This document shows, in pieces, positions 10,596-20,433 of a stretch of 64,000 nt of DNA; positions within the stretch are counted from its first letter, which is position 1, and each line of letters begins with the position of its first letter. The translations under genes were made by a program, and so were the position numbers. The stretch is from a sulfur-oxidizing endosymbiont of Gigantopelta aegis (GTDB lineage Bacteria > Pseudomonadota > Gammaproteobacteria > GRL18): assembly GCF_016097415.1 (NCBI RefSeq), contig NZ_JAEHGE010000001.1:3476857-3540856 (forward strand), in the 5' to 3' direction. The notes beneath the pieces were generated by a model. It ran no database searches, was not told the origin of the DNA, and saw only the letters and a program-made list of their open reading frames with translations.

Positions 10596-11881
10596 ATGAG
10601 TAAAATGATAGAAGTATTTGTACCGGATATTGGTGATTTTGATGATGTTGAAGTCATTGAATTGCTCGTATCTGAGGGTGACACGATTAACGTTGAAGAC
10701 TCGTTAATTACTGTCGAGTCGGACAAGGCCACCATGGAAATTCCCAGCAGTCATGCGGGAGTTGTGGCCAAGGTTAAAGTGGCTGTCGGTGAGCGTGTTG
10801 CCGAAGGCTCACTGGTCATCTTATTAGATGCTGAAGGCGTTGTCACAGAAGCGGCCCCGGTTGAAGAAAAGTCTGAGCCAGCGCCTGAGCCGGTGGTAGA
10901 AAAAGCAGTACCTGAAAAGAAACTTGCTCCTGTCTCGGCAAAAACCTTCACCGACGATTAATATCGATCATGAGAATTTCAAAAAAGCCCATGCCTCACC
11001 CTCAGTCAGAAAATTTGCCCGTGAGCTCGGCGTTGATTTAACGAAAGTGAAAGGCACGGGTAATAGTAGTCGTGTCTTGAAAGAAAATGTGCAAGATTTT
11101 GTTAAACAAGCGCTAAAAAGAACCTGCCAGTGGTGGTACTAGCTTGGGTGTTGCGCCAATGCCTGACATTGATTTCAGTCAATGGGGTGAGGTTGAAACC
11201 AAGAAACTATCCAAAATTAATATTCTGACGGGTAAGTTTTTACACCGTAACTGGGTGAACATTCCTCATGTGACCCAATTTGATGAAGCGGATATTACTG
11301 AACTGGAAGCTTTTCGTAAGAAGAGTAATGTTGAATATGCCGATAAGGGTATTAAAGTCACCATGCTGTCATTTATGATGAAAGCAGTGGTTGCGGCACT
11401 GAAAGAGTTCCCTCGTTTTAATTCTTCGTTGGATGTCACCGGTGAGTCACTGATCCAGAAAAATTATTACCATATCGGCATCGCTGTAGCGACTCCGGAC
11501 GGTTTGGTGGTGCCGGTGATTCGTGATGTGGATAAGAAGAGCTTAGGCGATTTAGCCGGTGAATTACGCGAAGTATCAATGAAAGCCCGTGATAAGAAAC
11601 TCAAACCTTCAGAAATGCAGGGTGGTTGTTTCACTATCTCAAGTCTAGGTGGCATTGGTGGTACTAGTTTCACTCCGATTGTGAATGCCCCTGAAGTGGC
11701 TATTCTTGGTGTCTCGCGCTCTAAAATGGCTCCGGTCTGGAATGGCAGTGATTTTGATGCCCGCTTGATGTGTCCTTTAGCCCTATCCTATGACCATCGT
11801 GTCATTGACGGTGCTCAAGGCGCTGCATTTACCGCTTATTTGAGCAAAATGTTAGCAGATGTTCGCTATTTATTAATGTAA
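10596..11881 (+). pseudogene. aceF: Dihydrolipoamide acetyltransferase (PDH E2), two frameshifts
   Basis: E2 is the core of the pyruvate dehydrogenase complex and transfers acetyl from lipoate to CoA. Domains in order: one lipoyl domain (residues 1-80) with the lipoylated lysine in ESDKATMEIPSS; an Ala/Pro/Glu-rich linker; an E3/E1-binding domain [20 protein letters not shown]; a second linker; and the catalytic domain ending with SYDHRVIDGAQGA, which holds the active-site His and Asp. Only one lipoyl domain is present, while E. coli has three. The frame breaks near 10941 (one extra A) and 11115 (A run one short); both joins give perfect domain continuity. Start ATG 10596 follows GTGGAG. Confidence 0.9.
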
Positions 11882-11898
11882 ACAACGGGAATTTAAAA

Positions 11899-13668
11899 AT
11901 GAGTAATACCATTGAAGTAAAAGTCGAATATTGGCGACTTTGATAGTGTGGAAGTGATTGAGCTATTGGTCACAGTGGGGGATTCAATTAATGTTGATGA
12001 TCCACTGATCCGGTTGAATCAGACAAGGCCAGTATGGAAATTCCATCCTCGGATGCCGGTGTGGTGAAAAGCATTAAAGTCGGTCTGGGCGACTCGGTTT
12101 CTGAAGGCAGTGTGGTAATAGAACTTGAGGCATCTGCTACTAGTGTTGAAAGTGCGGCTGAAAAGCCTGCTGAAGCAGCGCAAGAAAAACAAACTAAAGC
12201 TGAGCCGGAAACAGCAAAAGAGACTGCACCGACTGCTAGCAGTTTCTCCGGTGAGTCTGACATTCAGGCTCAAGTGCTAGTCTTAGGCTCCGGCCCCGGT
12301 GGTTATACCGCAGCCTTTAGAGCGGCAGATCTGGGCAAGCAAGTTGTCATGATTGAGAAAGATGATTATCTGGGTGGTGTCTGCCTGAATGTGGGCTGTA
12401 TTCCCTCAAAAGCCTTATTACATGTTGCTGAAGTGTTAAATGAAACACGCGAATTTTCAGACTTGGGTGTGACTTATCAAGAACCAGAAATCGACACTGA
12501 TAAGTTACGTGAGCATAAAAATAAAATTGTCGGTCGCTTAACGGGCGGTTTAAAACAGTTGGCCAAACAACGTAAAGTACAAATTGTTAATGGCTATGGT
12601 AAATTCACCTCGGCTAATAGCATTGAAGTTGAAGCGGCTGATGGTACGAAACAAGTGGTTGCTTTTGAGCATTGTATTATTGCCGCCGGTTCATCGGTGA
12701 CTAAATTACCCTTTATTCCCTGGGAAGATGAACGGGTTTGGGATTCAACAGATGCTTTAGAATTGCATAATGTGCCCAAGCGCTTACTCGTTGTTGGTGG
12801 TGGTATTATCGGTTTGGAAATGGCCTGGTTTATCATGCGCTAGGCGCAAAAGTCACAGTGGTTGAATTAGGCGCAGGTTTAATTCCCGGTGCTGATCGTG
12901 ATTTACTCAAACCTTTTGAGCGGACTTTAAAACGCCGTTATGAAAATATTTATCTGAAGACTAAAGTGACAGAATTGACGCCAACAGATGAAGGCATAGT
13001 CTGTAAATTTGAAGGTAAAAAAGCCCCTGAGCAAGATACTTTTGACAATGTCTTAGTGGCAATTGGTCGTTCACCTAATGGCAAGCTAATTGATGCGGAT
13101 AAAGCTGGTGTTATGGTCAATGAGCAGGGCTTTATCCCTGTTGACAGCCAACAACGCACCAATGTGGACAATATCTTTGCTATTGGTGATGTTGTGGGAC
13201 AACCGATGTTGGCCCATAAGGCCACTCATGAAGCAAAAATTGCTGCTGAAGTGATTGATGGTCAGCAACGCTATTTTGATGCCCGCACGATTCCTTCAGT
13301 TGCCTATACTGAGCCGGAAATTGCCTGGTGTGGTCAAACAGAAGAGCAGCTTAAAGCTGAAGGTGTTGAATATGAAAAGGTGTTTCCCCTGGGCAGCCAG
13401 TGGTCGGGCTTTATCGGTAGGTGCTGATGTGGGTATGACCAAGGTCTTATATGATAAGGCCACCCATCGCATGTTAGGTACGGGTATTTTGGGGAAAAAT
13501 GCTGGAGAACTCATTGCTGAAGCGACATTAGCGGTCGAAATGGGTGCAGAAATGGAAGATGTCGCCTTGACGATTCACCCACATCCTACCCTGTCTGAAA
13601 CCATTAACTTTGCCACGGAAGTTGCTGAGGGCACTTGTACGGATATTTATCTGCCGAAGAAAAAATAG
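11899..13668 (+). pseudogene. lpdA: Dihydrolipoamide dehydrogenase (PDH E3) with N-terminal lipoyl domain, frameshifted
   Basis: E3 reoxidises the dihydrolipoyl groups with FAD and NAD+. An N-terminal lipoyl domain (Lys in ESDKASMEIPSS) and an Ala/Glu-rich linker precede the flavoenzyme. The FAD site is VLGSGPGGYTAAFRAADLGK, the redox disulfide is in GGVCLNVGCIPSK, the NAD-binding motif is VVGGGIIGLEMA, and the dimer-interface catalytic His is in TIHPHPTLSET. Lipoyl-E3 fusions are known in several proteobacteria. Frames break near 11927, 12012, 12832 (TGGTTT for TGGGTTT) and 13390 (one extra C). All domains are otherwise intact. Last gene of the operon, 17 bases after aceF. Confidence 0.9.
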
Positions 13669-13680
13669 TCAAATAGTGGA

Positions 13681-13721
13681 AGCACTGAATTAGCGCAGGC
13701 TAATATTTTTCAGTGCTTCAA
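13681..13721 (+). terminator. Stem-loop after the PDH operon
   Basis: Arms GAAGCACTGAA and TTCAGTGCTTC enclose a second small stem TTAGC/GCTAA, starting about 12 bases after the lpd stop. The 11-pair outer stem is stable, but no clear T run follows, so it may be a Rho-assisted terminator or an mRNA 3' end protector. Confidence 0.55.
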
Positions 13722-13895
13722 CTGATTTATCTAAGTCAATTTTCCAGATTTAATTTATTCACCGCATCACTCTTGCCAAAAAACTTGTCAAAAAAATCCC
13801 TCAGTTTATAGAATGAGTCATGCCTTTACAAAATGAAAATATAAAGTAATACTTCACTTAATCAAATTATAGTCAGAGTTAAATATCAAGTTATT

Positions 13896-15262
13896 ATGTA
13901 TCTTTTTATAAAATTGTATCCATTTTTTCTTTTTTATTATTTCTATCTGGCTGTTCAAGTCAGTCAAAGATTGAAAATTTTGAAATAACAGAGCATTCGC
14001 CTGAAAACCAATACTCCTATAAAAACAATCTAAAAAACAGAGGCGAGGTGAACTTGTTTGTTTCCTTTTCTGGTGGTGGAACCCGTGCTTCGGCTTTTTC
14101 ATATGGTGTGCTTGAAGTATTAAGGGACACAATGATTAGCACGGCAACAGGCAGGAATAGTTTGTTGTCTGAAGTAGATGTCATTACCGCTGTCTCAGGT
14201 GGTAGTTTTACAGCCGCTTATTATGGTCTGTATGGCGATAAAATATTTGACGATTATGAAGAAGTTTTCTTAAAGCGGAATATCCAGCATGTACTGATTA
14301 GTGGTATTCTCAATCCATTAAATTGGATGAAGTTTATTGGTAGTGGATTTAACCGTTCAGAATTAGCCGTTAATTATTATGACAAACATATTTTTGATGG
14401 TAAAACTTTCGCTGATTTTAGATCGGATATGCCATTTGTGCAAATTAATGCCACCGATTTAAGTGCCGGTCAGCCGTTTATTTTCAGGCAAGAATATTTT
14501 GACTTTTTGTTCCGATTTATCACAGTTTCCAGTTTCAAGAGCGGTAGCTGCTTCATCAGCAGTACCTGTTGCATTTGCTCCCATTGTTTTAAAAATTATC
14601 ATGGCTGTCATGAATCCGAGTCAGCGGGCGATGCAATAAAAACACATTATCAGGATAATACTCGAACAGAGCAAATAAAAAGTGGACTCTTTCGCTATAT
14701 CGAGAAAGATCTTGTTGACTATGTTCACCTAGTGGATGGTGGTGTTTCTGACAACTTAGGCGTGCGAGTGCTATATGATACTGCGAACATCCTGAGTAAT
14801 ATCCCTGAAATATCCGATGAAGCGGCCTCTAATCCGCCAAAATATTTAGTATTACTCATTGTTAATGCTGCCGTATCGCCAGTAAAAAGGATGGATAAAG
14901 ACCCTAAAGAACCCGCAATATTTGAGCAATTGAGTGCGGCTTCAGCAGCACAAATCAATCGATACAATATAGAGACGATTCAGTTGATAAAAGATTCTTT
15001 GCAGGCATGGGCGTCAAAATTGTCAAAAACAGCAGACTATGAAGTTAAACCTTTTTTTATTCAAATTGATTTTAATGGTATACAAGATAAGAAAAGAAAT
15101 CGCCTGCTGCATACGATTTCCACCAGTTTAGCCTTGCCCGCCGAACAAGTGGTTGAGTTGCGTAGTGTGGCAAGAATCTTATTAAATAAGTCGCCTGAAT
15201 TTCAACGTTTGATCACTGAACTTAATGCACCATCAAATACACCGATCTTAAATGACTATTGA
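13896..15262 (+). pseudogene. Patatin-like phospholipase, predicted lipoprotein, with compensating frameshifts
   Basis: Patatin-family acyl hydrolases cut lipid esters with a Ser-Asp dyad. The core has the oxyanion motif SGGGTRASAFSYG, the nucleophile in TAVSGGSFTA, the SRAVAASSAVPVAFAPI helix and the catalytic Asp in VDGGVSDN. I place the start at ATG 13896, not at the internal GTG 14048. Restoring one T in the run near 13931 gives a signal peptide with lipobox LSGCSS in frame with the rest, which suggests an exported, lipid-anchored protein. A -1 shift near 14508 is undone near 14590, and in that 85-base stretch the shifted frame carries the conserved patatin motif. No operon partner is evident. 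Confidence 0.78.
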
Positions 15263-15459
15263 GAAGCCCTTATAAGGTCCTGATAAAACGACTTCAGCTT
15301 GTTGAGTCGCCGTTTAAACACAGTGCTGAAGCACATCTGATAACACTAGCCACAGTATAGCTTACAAAGCATCTTGAAAAAAACCTTTCGCAAAAAATGC
15401 TAAACCCAGCAAAATTTTCTTGATAGACTTAGCCTGAATAACTGTCTATTGGATAACTT

Positions 15460-15859
15460 ATGTCTATCTCAGAAGAATTAATTTTTAGGCAAAGTGGTCG
15501 AGAATTTGATCACAAGGATGTTCAACTCATCCAACAAACCTTCAGAATGTTTCCAACCCTATCTCAATCAGAATTGCTTGAAACGATCGGTGAAAACCTA
15601 AATTGGCTTACTGCTTCCGGTTTTCCCAAACGACGTGCCTGCAAAGAATTGATTATCCAAATGGAAGAACAAGGACTGATTCAATTACCACAAAAGCGTT
15701 CTCAAGGTGCAGTGAAGCGTTCATCACCCACAAATACCTCACTGACAGATACACCTGATATTTTAGAGGCGACTCTCAAAGTAATCAGCCCTGTTTCGGT
15801 TGAACCCGTAACAAATGATAAACCTAAAAACCGCAGTAGCCCCTGCAATGACATAAAAT
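15460..15859 (+). pseudogene. DUF4338 (DruA-like) protein, N-terminal part, interrupted by an IS1380-family element
   Basis: The segment begins MSISEELIFRQSGREFDHKD and contains LNWLTASGFPKRRACKELII and QGLIQLP, the typical N-terminal helical region of DUF4338 proteins, the family that includes DruA of Druantia. It breaks off at the IS1380-family element, and the C-terminal part resumes at about 17507. Here the gene is coupled to a DDE transposase, so I read it as cargo or an accessory protein of a transposable element rather than a Druantia defence locus. Its biochemical role is unknown. Confidence 0.72.
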
Positions 15860-17506
15860 CCTGCAAAAAATTTCTTTTAGCTGAACGGTTTTGTCTAGGC
15901 TGGAGCAGGTAGCTTAATTTGTCGTGATTTATCTGAAACCAGTTCAAATTTTTCCATCGCTTTCTCTAAAATATAGCCCCAACACTCATCTAAAGTTAAC
16001 TGCGGAGCAATTGCTTTAAGTTGTTTAAAAAACTGATTTAATCGCTTGTATATTCCCTGCAATTTTTTCACGTCACCATGGTTGCTGGTAATGAACATTT
16101 TCTTTTGGTTGCCTGATTTTGTTAAACGTCCAATACTACTCAGTAATAAGGGACGGCTTGTGATGGCTTCATGGTGTTTTTCTGGAATGGCTAAACGAAC
16201 AAATAAATTCCACCAATTATAAACCAACGCAATCATTCAAGACATGAACTGACAACTCTTAATATCTTGAGTGGCATATCCACCCCAGCCCCATTGATTT
16301 TTCATTTCATCAAAGTTATTTTCACAGTCCGCTCGGTCACGATAATGGTAAAACATTGAGACTAAGTCATCTTCTAAATCAGTCACTAATACGGAGTACT
16401 CATAGGCTTTAATATTTTCCTGTCCATCAACAAATACCATCTCTTGTTGACCTCTCTTTTTTTGTACTCAATGGCCACCATGTTGTCATTAGATAAACGT
16501 CGGCGGATAATAACAACTCGGCGTGGCATTTCCCAACCATCCAGCTGAATATCATCATCCTTAGCTTCCCAACCTTTACGAACAACTGTCCATTCACCTA
16601 AGCCATGATGCTTTCCTATAAGCTCTTTAACGTTTTTTGAACGTTTAAGCTTGAACAGATAAGGTTGATTAATACTCTCCAGTTCTTTCATGAATTTATC
16701 CGTACCATAACCAATATCACCTCGAACAAATTCCGGTCTTTCATCGACCGAAAAACGTTTGAGTAAGCTCATTAATCCAGGTAATGAATGGTTTGAATGT
16801 GCCTGGTTTCCAGATTGAACTTCAACCTCTAACACTAAACGAGTATTCGCCATCATATAGGTATGATAGGTGTGTGATGGTCGTCCTGGCTTTTGTGGAT
16901 TGTAGCCTATCTTGGCACCTTCCTGATGTCCATAAAGCGGTTTAACTGTGATATCAGCATCTAAAATCCAGGGTGTTTTCAGTAAGGGGAATAGCTGGAT
17001 TGTAAATGTGTCTGTAACCATTTTATTCCCATTTCTTCATCAATCTTTTTAAACCTCGACGTGCAGAATCATCACTCACGACTTTACTCATGCCTAATAA
17101 TTCAGAGTTGACTCGATCACTCATTAAATTCGTTATATGAGCATAACGCTTATGACCGGATAAAATGGATAAAAATAATGAACCCAGCACATCAATTTTT
17201 TTAGGGGCATTATTGCTTTTGTAATGAAGTGGGCAATCATCAACCCAGGGTTGAAATCGACCACCGAGTTTTAGAAATTGAATAAAAATGGAAGTTGACC
17301 TATCGGAGTAACGGCTGCATCAGGATCCCATTCGACTTGTAATTTTCCACCATAAGTCTCTACTTCAACCGCTTCAAATAGGTCTGTTTTCTCGGGCAAT
17401 TGGGATACACCCATAGGGTGAATGACTTTTGGCGGTAATTTCATGATATTTCACTATAAATTCAACAGGTTATGATTGTAGCCGATTTTTAACTGATTTT
17501 TATAGG
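15860..17506 (-). mobile_element. IS1380-family insertion sequence
   Basis: The element carries one transposase on the minus strand. Its likely ends are cctgcaaaaaat at 15860 and, on the other strand, cctataaaaatc at 17506. The five bases ataaa occur at 15852-15856 just outside the left end and at 17507-17511 after the right end, a plausible but imperfectly placed target duplication. It splits the DUF4338 gene. The boundaries are approximate. Confidence 0.7.
15895..17444 (-). pseudogene. IS1380-family transposase, frameshifted
   Basis: The DDE transposase reads from MKLPPKVIHPMGVSQLPEKT. Its signature central part is ILDADITVKPLYGHQEGAK and YNPQKPGRPSHTYHTYMMAN (first catalytic Asp in DAD). 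Next come VRGDIGYG (second Asp) and YHYRDRADCENNFDEMKNQW, which holds the catalytic Glu. The C-terminus ends RQIKLPAPA. Frames break near 17020, 16440 and 16240 and probably once more upstream at about 17300. The copy appears inactive unless these are sequence errors. Confidence 0.85.
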
Positions 17507-18051
17507 ATAAAGAACGACATCTTTGGAATGAGTATATTGAACGATATCACCCCCTTGGATATAAACACCCCTTTGGTTATGCCATCCGTTATTTTATTCG
17601 TGCCAATGGTCAATACCTTGGCTGCATTATGTTGTCTGGTGCATCACGCGCTTTAGCGCCACGTGATCGCTGGATTGGCTGGCAGCCAAAACAACGTAAG
17701 GCCAACTTATCCTGGATAGTGAATAACTCACGCTATCTTATTTTTCCCTGGGTTAAAGTGCCTCATCTGGCCAGTCATGTCTTAGGTCAACTTGCTCGGA
17801 GAGTCGCTGATGACTGGGATGAACGCTGGGGTTTTCGCCCTGTTTTATTAGAAACCTTTGTTGATCCGCTCCACTATTCGGGCGTTTGCTATCAGGCTGC
17901 AGGGTGGGAAATGTTGGGTAAAACCACGGGAAGAGGTTTAGCGCAACCCGGTAAAACTTATACCAGTAGCCCTAAGCTGATTTATATCAAACCGCTTTCA
18001 AAGCAATGCCAGTCATTACTGTGCTCTACATTACAAGGAAGAACTGAATGA
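17507..18051 (+). pseudogene. DUF4338 (DruA-like) protein, C-terminal part
   Basis: From about 17510 the frame reads KERHLWNEYIERYHPLGY, then QYLGCIMLSGASRALAPRDR and the strongly conserved stretch WIVNNSRYLIFPWVKVPHLA. It goes on to VLLETFVDP, CYQAAGWEMLGKTTGRG and a stop at 18051, the core of the DUF4338 domain. It is the continuation of 15460-15859. The stop overlaps the region of the next ATG (TGATGAATG), so the DUF4338 gene and the following transposase were probably translated as a coupled pair. Confidence 0.75.
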
Positions 18052-18052
18052 T

Positions 18053-19510
18053 GAATGAATTTAAAAAAAATCGTCTGGCTCAGGATATGATTGAGGGCAA
18101 CCGTTGCAAAAAAAACACTGGAAAAGCATCTCTACTCAGATAAACCCAAGCAACAACTGAGCACAGCCAGTCTTTTAGCGAATTCGCTCTGCCCATGGCA
18201 AACACCTGAAGAAGAACAAGTGGCAAGACAACAGCTCAGTCAAAACCAGCTTAATGTCTTTCGTTCTCAATTGCCTCTCATTCTAAAGGGCTTTAAACAA
18301 ATACCCGATCACCGAAACCCCAAAAAGATAAAACATAAAATAACCGTATTAATGCTCTATGGACTGTTGATGTTCGTCTTCCGCTTTGCTTCACGTCGTG
18401 AAGTGAATCGGGAAATGACTCGACCTCTATTTGAAAAAAATCTAAAAGAATTCTTTCCAGAACTCGACACATTGCCCCATGCAGATACCTTACATCGAGT
18501 GCTGAAAAAAATAGAGATAGAACAATTTGAACAGCTCCAACTTAATGTGCTGAACGCTCTTATCCGAAAGAAAAAATTCAAGCGTTATCTCATCAATAAT
18601 TGTTACCCTGTTGCTATCGATGGTTCACAAAAATTGGCTCGAAAGGTGCTTTTTACTGAAGAATTGTTGCAACGCAAAAAAAGCAAGAAGAAGGATGCCA
18701 ACAATAAAGATAAATTGAATGAGGATGAGGATGAGGATGAAGATGAAGAATATCAATACTACATCTATGTACTAGAAGCGAATCTGTCCTTCCATAACGG
18801 TATGGTTATCCCTTTGTTAAGTGAGTTTTTAGAATATCAATTGGGTGATCAACAAAATAGTAAGCAGGACTGCGAACTCAGAGCCTTCAGACGTTTGTGC
18901 AAAAAAATAAAATCTTACTTCTCACATTTACCCATTCTATTATTGCTGGATGGTCTTTATGCCAATGGTCCGTTAATGAAATATTGCCAGAAGAAAAACT
19001 GGCAGTATATGATTGTTCTACAAAAAGCAGATTTAAAGACAGTCTGGCGAGAATTTAATTCACTGAGTACAATACAAAAAAATAATCAATATCAGCAAGA
19101 ATGGAATGGGAGAGAGCAATATTTTACCTGGGTCAATCAGATTGAATATGATTTTGATAATGGCAAAAAAACAATGACCGTCCATTTAGTGGTTTGTGAT
19201 GAGTATTGGCAAGAAGTGAATTCATTCGGAGAAGTTGAGCAAAAGCATTCACGCCATGCCTGGCTTTCCAGTCGTGAGCTTAAAATGCATAATGTTCATG
19301 AACGCTGTAACCTGGGTGCTCGATACCGTTGGGGAATTGAGGCTAATTTTTTAGTCGAAAAACATCAGGGCTATCATTATGAGCATTGCTTCAGCCTGAA
19401 TTGGAATGCCTTGAAGGGATATCATTTACTCATGCGCTTAGCTCATCTGTTTAATGTCCTGGCTTTGTTTTCGGTGGCTTTAGGGGCTGTTGATCTTTTG
19501 TGTTTATATT
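18053..19510 (+). pseudogene. DDE (IS4-like) transposase coupled to DUF4338, truncated by an IS5-family element
   Basis: About 480 residues of a large IS4-clan transposase. The first catalytic Asp is in YPVAIDGSQ, the second in LLLLDGLYANGPL, and the Glu in YRWGIEANFLVEKHQGYHYE. A very acidic Glu/Asp run lies near residues 208-220. A likely native start at 18053 (MNEFKKNRLAQDMIEG) is out of frame with the main frame, which opens at 18091; the two could join through one indel near 18090. The last 30 codons up to 19599 read into the IS5-family element, so the natural C-terminus is lost. Confidence 0.75.
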
Positions 19511-20221
19511 TTAACCAACCCACATCGGTAGCCAGATTAAACAACAAGCCAAAGCTAATGTACTGGCATAGTTTCTTTCCAACTTATCGTAACGTGTAGC
19601 AATAGCACGATAATGCTTTAGTCGAGCAAATACATTTTCAACCAGATGTCTGTATTTATACAAACACCAATCCATATCTGAATTACCTGTTTTTGAATTC
19701 TTCTTTCTGGGTATAACAGGTACGGACTTTTTGTTACGAATAATTTCTCTTATTGATTCACTATCGTAACCTTTATCCGCTATAACGTAGTCTGAAATGG
19801 GTAAACGGGCGATTAAGTCAGGTGCTGCTTTACTGTCATGCACCTCACCGCCCGTTAGGATAAATTCAATCGGCAAACCATAACTATCAACAGCCATATG
19901 TATTTTAGTGGTATTACCACCACGGCTTTTTCCTATCGCTTCGACACTATTACTTGCAGCACCCATACTATGTTGATGAGCCTTTATAATACTGCCATCA
20001 ATAAATTCCCACTCAATATCAGATAGTTTTTTCAGAGCATTAAACAGTGCGAGCATAATGCCTTTCTTTGACCATAAGTTAAATCGCCTATAAATTGCAC
20101 TCCAGTGACCAAAAGAGGCGGGAACATCTCTCCATGGGCAACCAACTCGCATTCGGTAAAGTATACCTTCCAATGTGCTTCTATGCTCTGCCTTATTATA
20201 TATTCGACCGGTATAAAGCAT
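19511..20221 (-). CDS. IS5-family transposase
   Basis: About 236 residues. MRVGCPWRDVPASFGHWSAI is the IS5 N-terminal domain. IDGSIIKAHQHSMGA holds the first catalytic Asp, VIADKGYDSESIR the second, and LVENVFARLKHYRAIATRYD the Glu. It resembles the IS427/IS1031 subgroup, whose members are often made from two overlapping frames. The N-terminal end before MLYTGRIYNKAEHRS is unclear, as the usual start region is missing. It lies opposite to, and cuts into, the DUF4338-associated transposase. Confidence 0.82.
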   Translation of the reverse strand: MLYTGRIYNKAEHRSTLEGILYRMRVGCPWRDVPASFGHWSAIYRRFNLWSKKGIMLALFNALKKLSDIEWEFIDGSIIKAHQHSMGAASNSVEAIGKSRGGNTTKIHMAVDSYGLPIEFILTGGEVHDSKAAPDLIARLPISDYVIADKGYDSESIREIIRNKKSVPVIPRKKNSKTGNSDMDWCLYKYRHLVENVFARLKHYRAIATRYDKLERNYASTLALACCLIWLPMWVG

Positions 20222-20271
20222 TCAGCAATTCTCGCTGAGATGAACAATTGAGTTGTAGTGGTACTTACCAA
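19511..20271 (-). mobile_element. IS5-family insertion sequence
   Basis: This segment is occupied by an IS5-type transposase and ends abruptly inside the upstream DDE transposase. I could not identify convincing terminal inverted repeats, so the coordinates follow the coding part only and the true ends may lie some tens of bases outside. Confidence 0.6.
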
Positions 20272-20344
20272 GCAGAAATAAAAAAACTTTTCGCAGTAAC
20301 TTTAGCAAAATTAAAAAAATCGAATAAAAAGCTTGCATTTTGAG

Positions 20345-20371
20345 AAACAAGAGATCAAACTCTTGTTTTTC
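20345..20371. terminator. Hairpin with T-rich tail between the IS5-family element and the next transposase
   Basis: AAACAAGAG (20345-20353), loop ATCAAA, CTCTTGTTT (20360-20368) then TT form a nine-pair stem followed by T residues. The complement also has a T-rich end on the other side, so it could work in both directions and insulate the transposase from outside transcription. Confidence 0.55.
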
Positions 20372-20433
20372 AATTGGTTGAATGACTTCATGTTAAAAAA
20401 TATTTCCCTTTTATATGCTTGGTACTGTGAATT

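Noticed and set aside
10920-13420. Programmed frameshifting in aceF and lpd
   Set aside because: The shifts are many, of both signs, lack slippery heptamers with downstream structure, and occur equally in unrelated genes nearby.
15460-18051. A Druantia defence system based on the DruA-like gene
   Set aside because: No druB-E or other defence genes are present; the partner is a DDE transposase, and the gene is interrupted.
20032-20271. A separate small gene at the N-terminal side of the IS5-family transposase
   Set aside because: It overlaps the transposase in another frame. It contains no IS5 N-terminal motif, and its sequence looks like a shadow.
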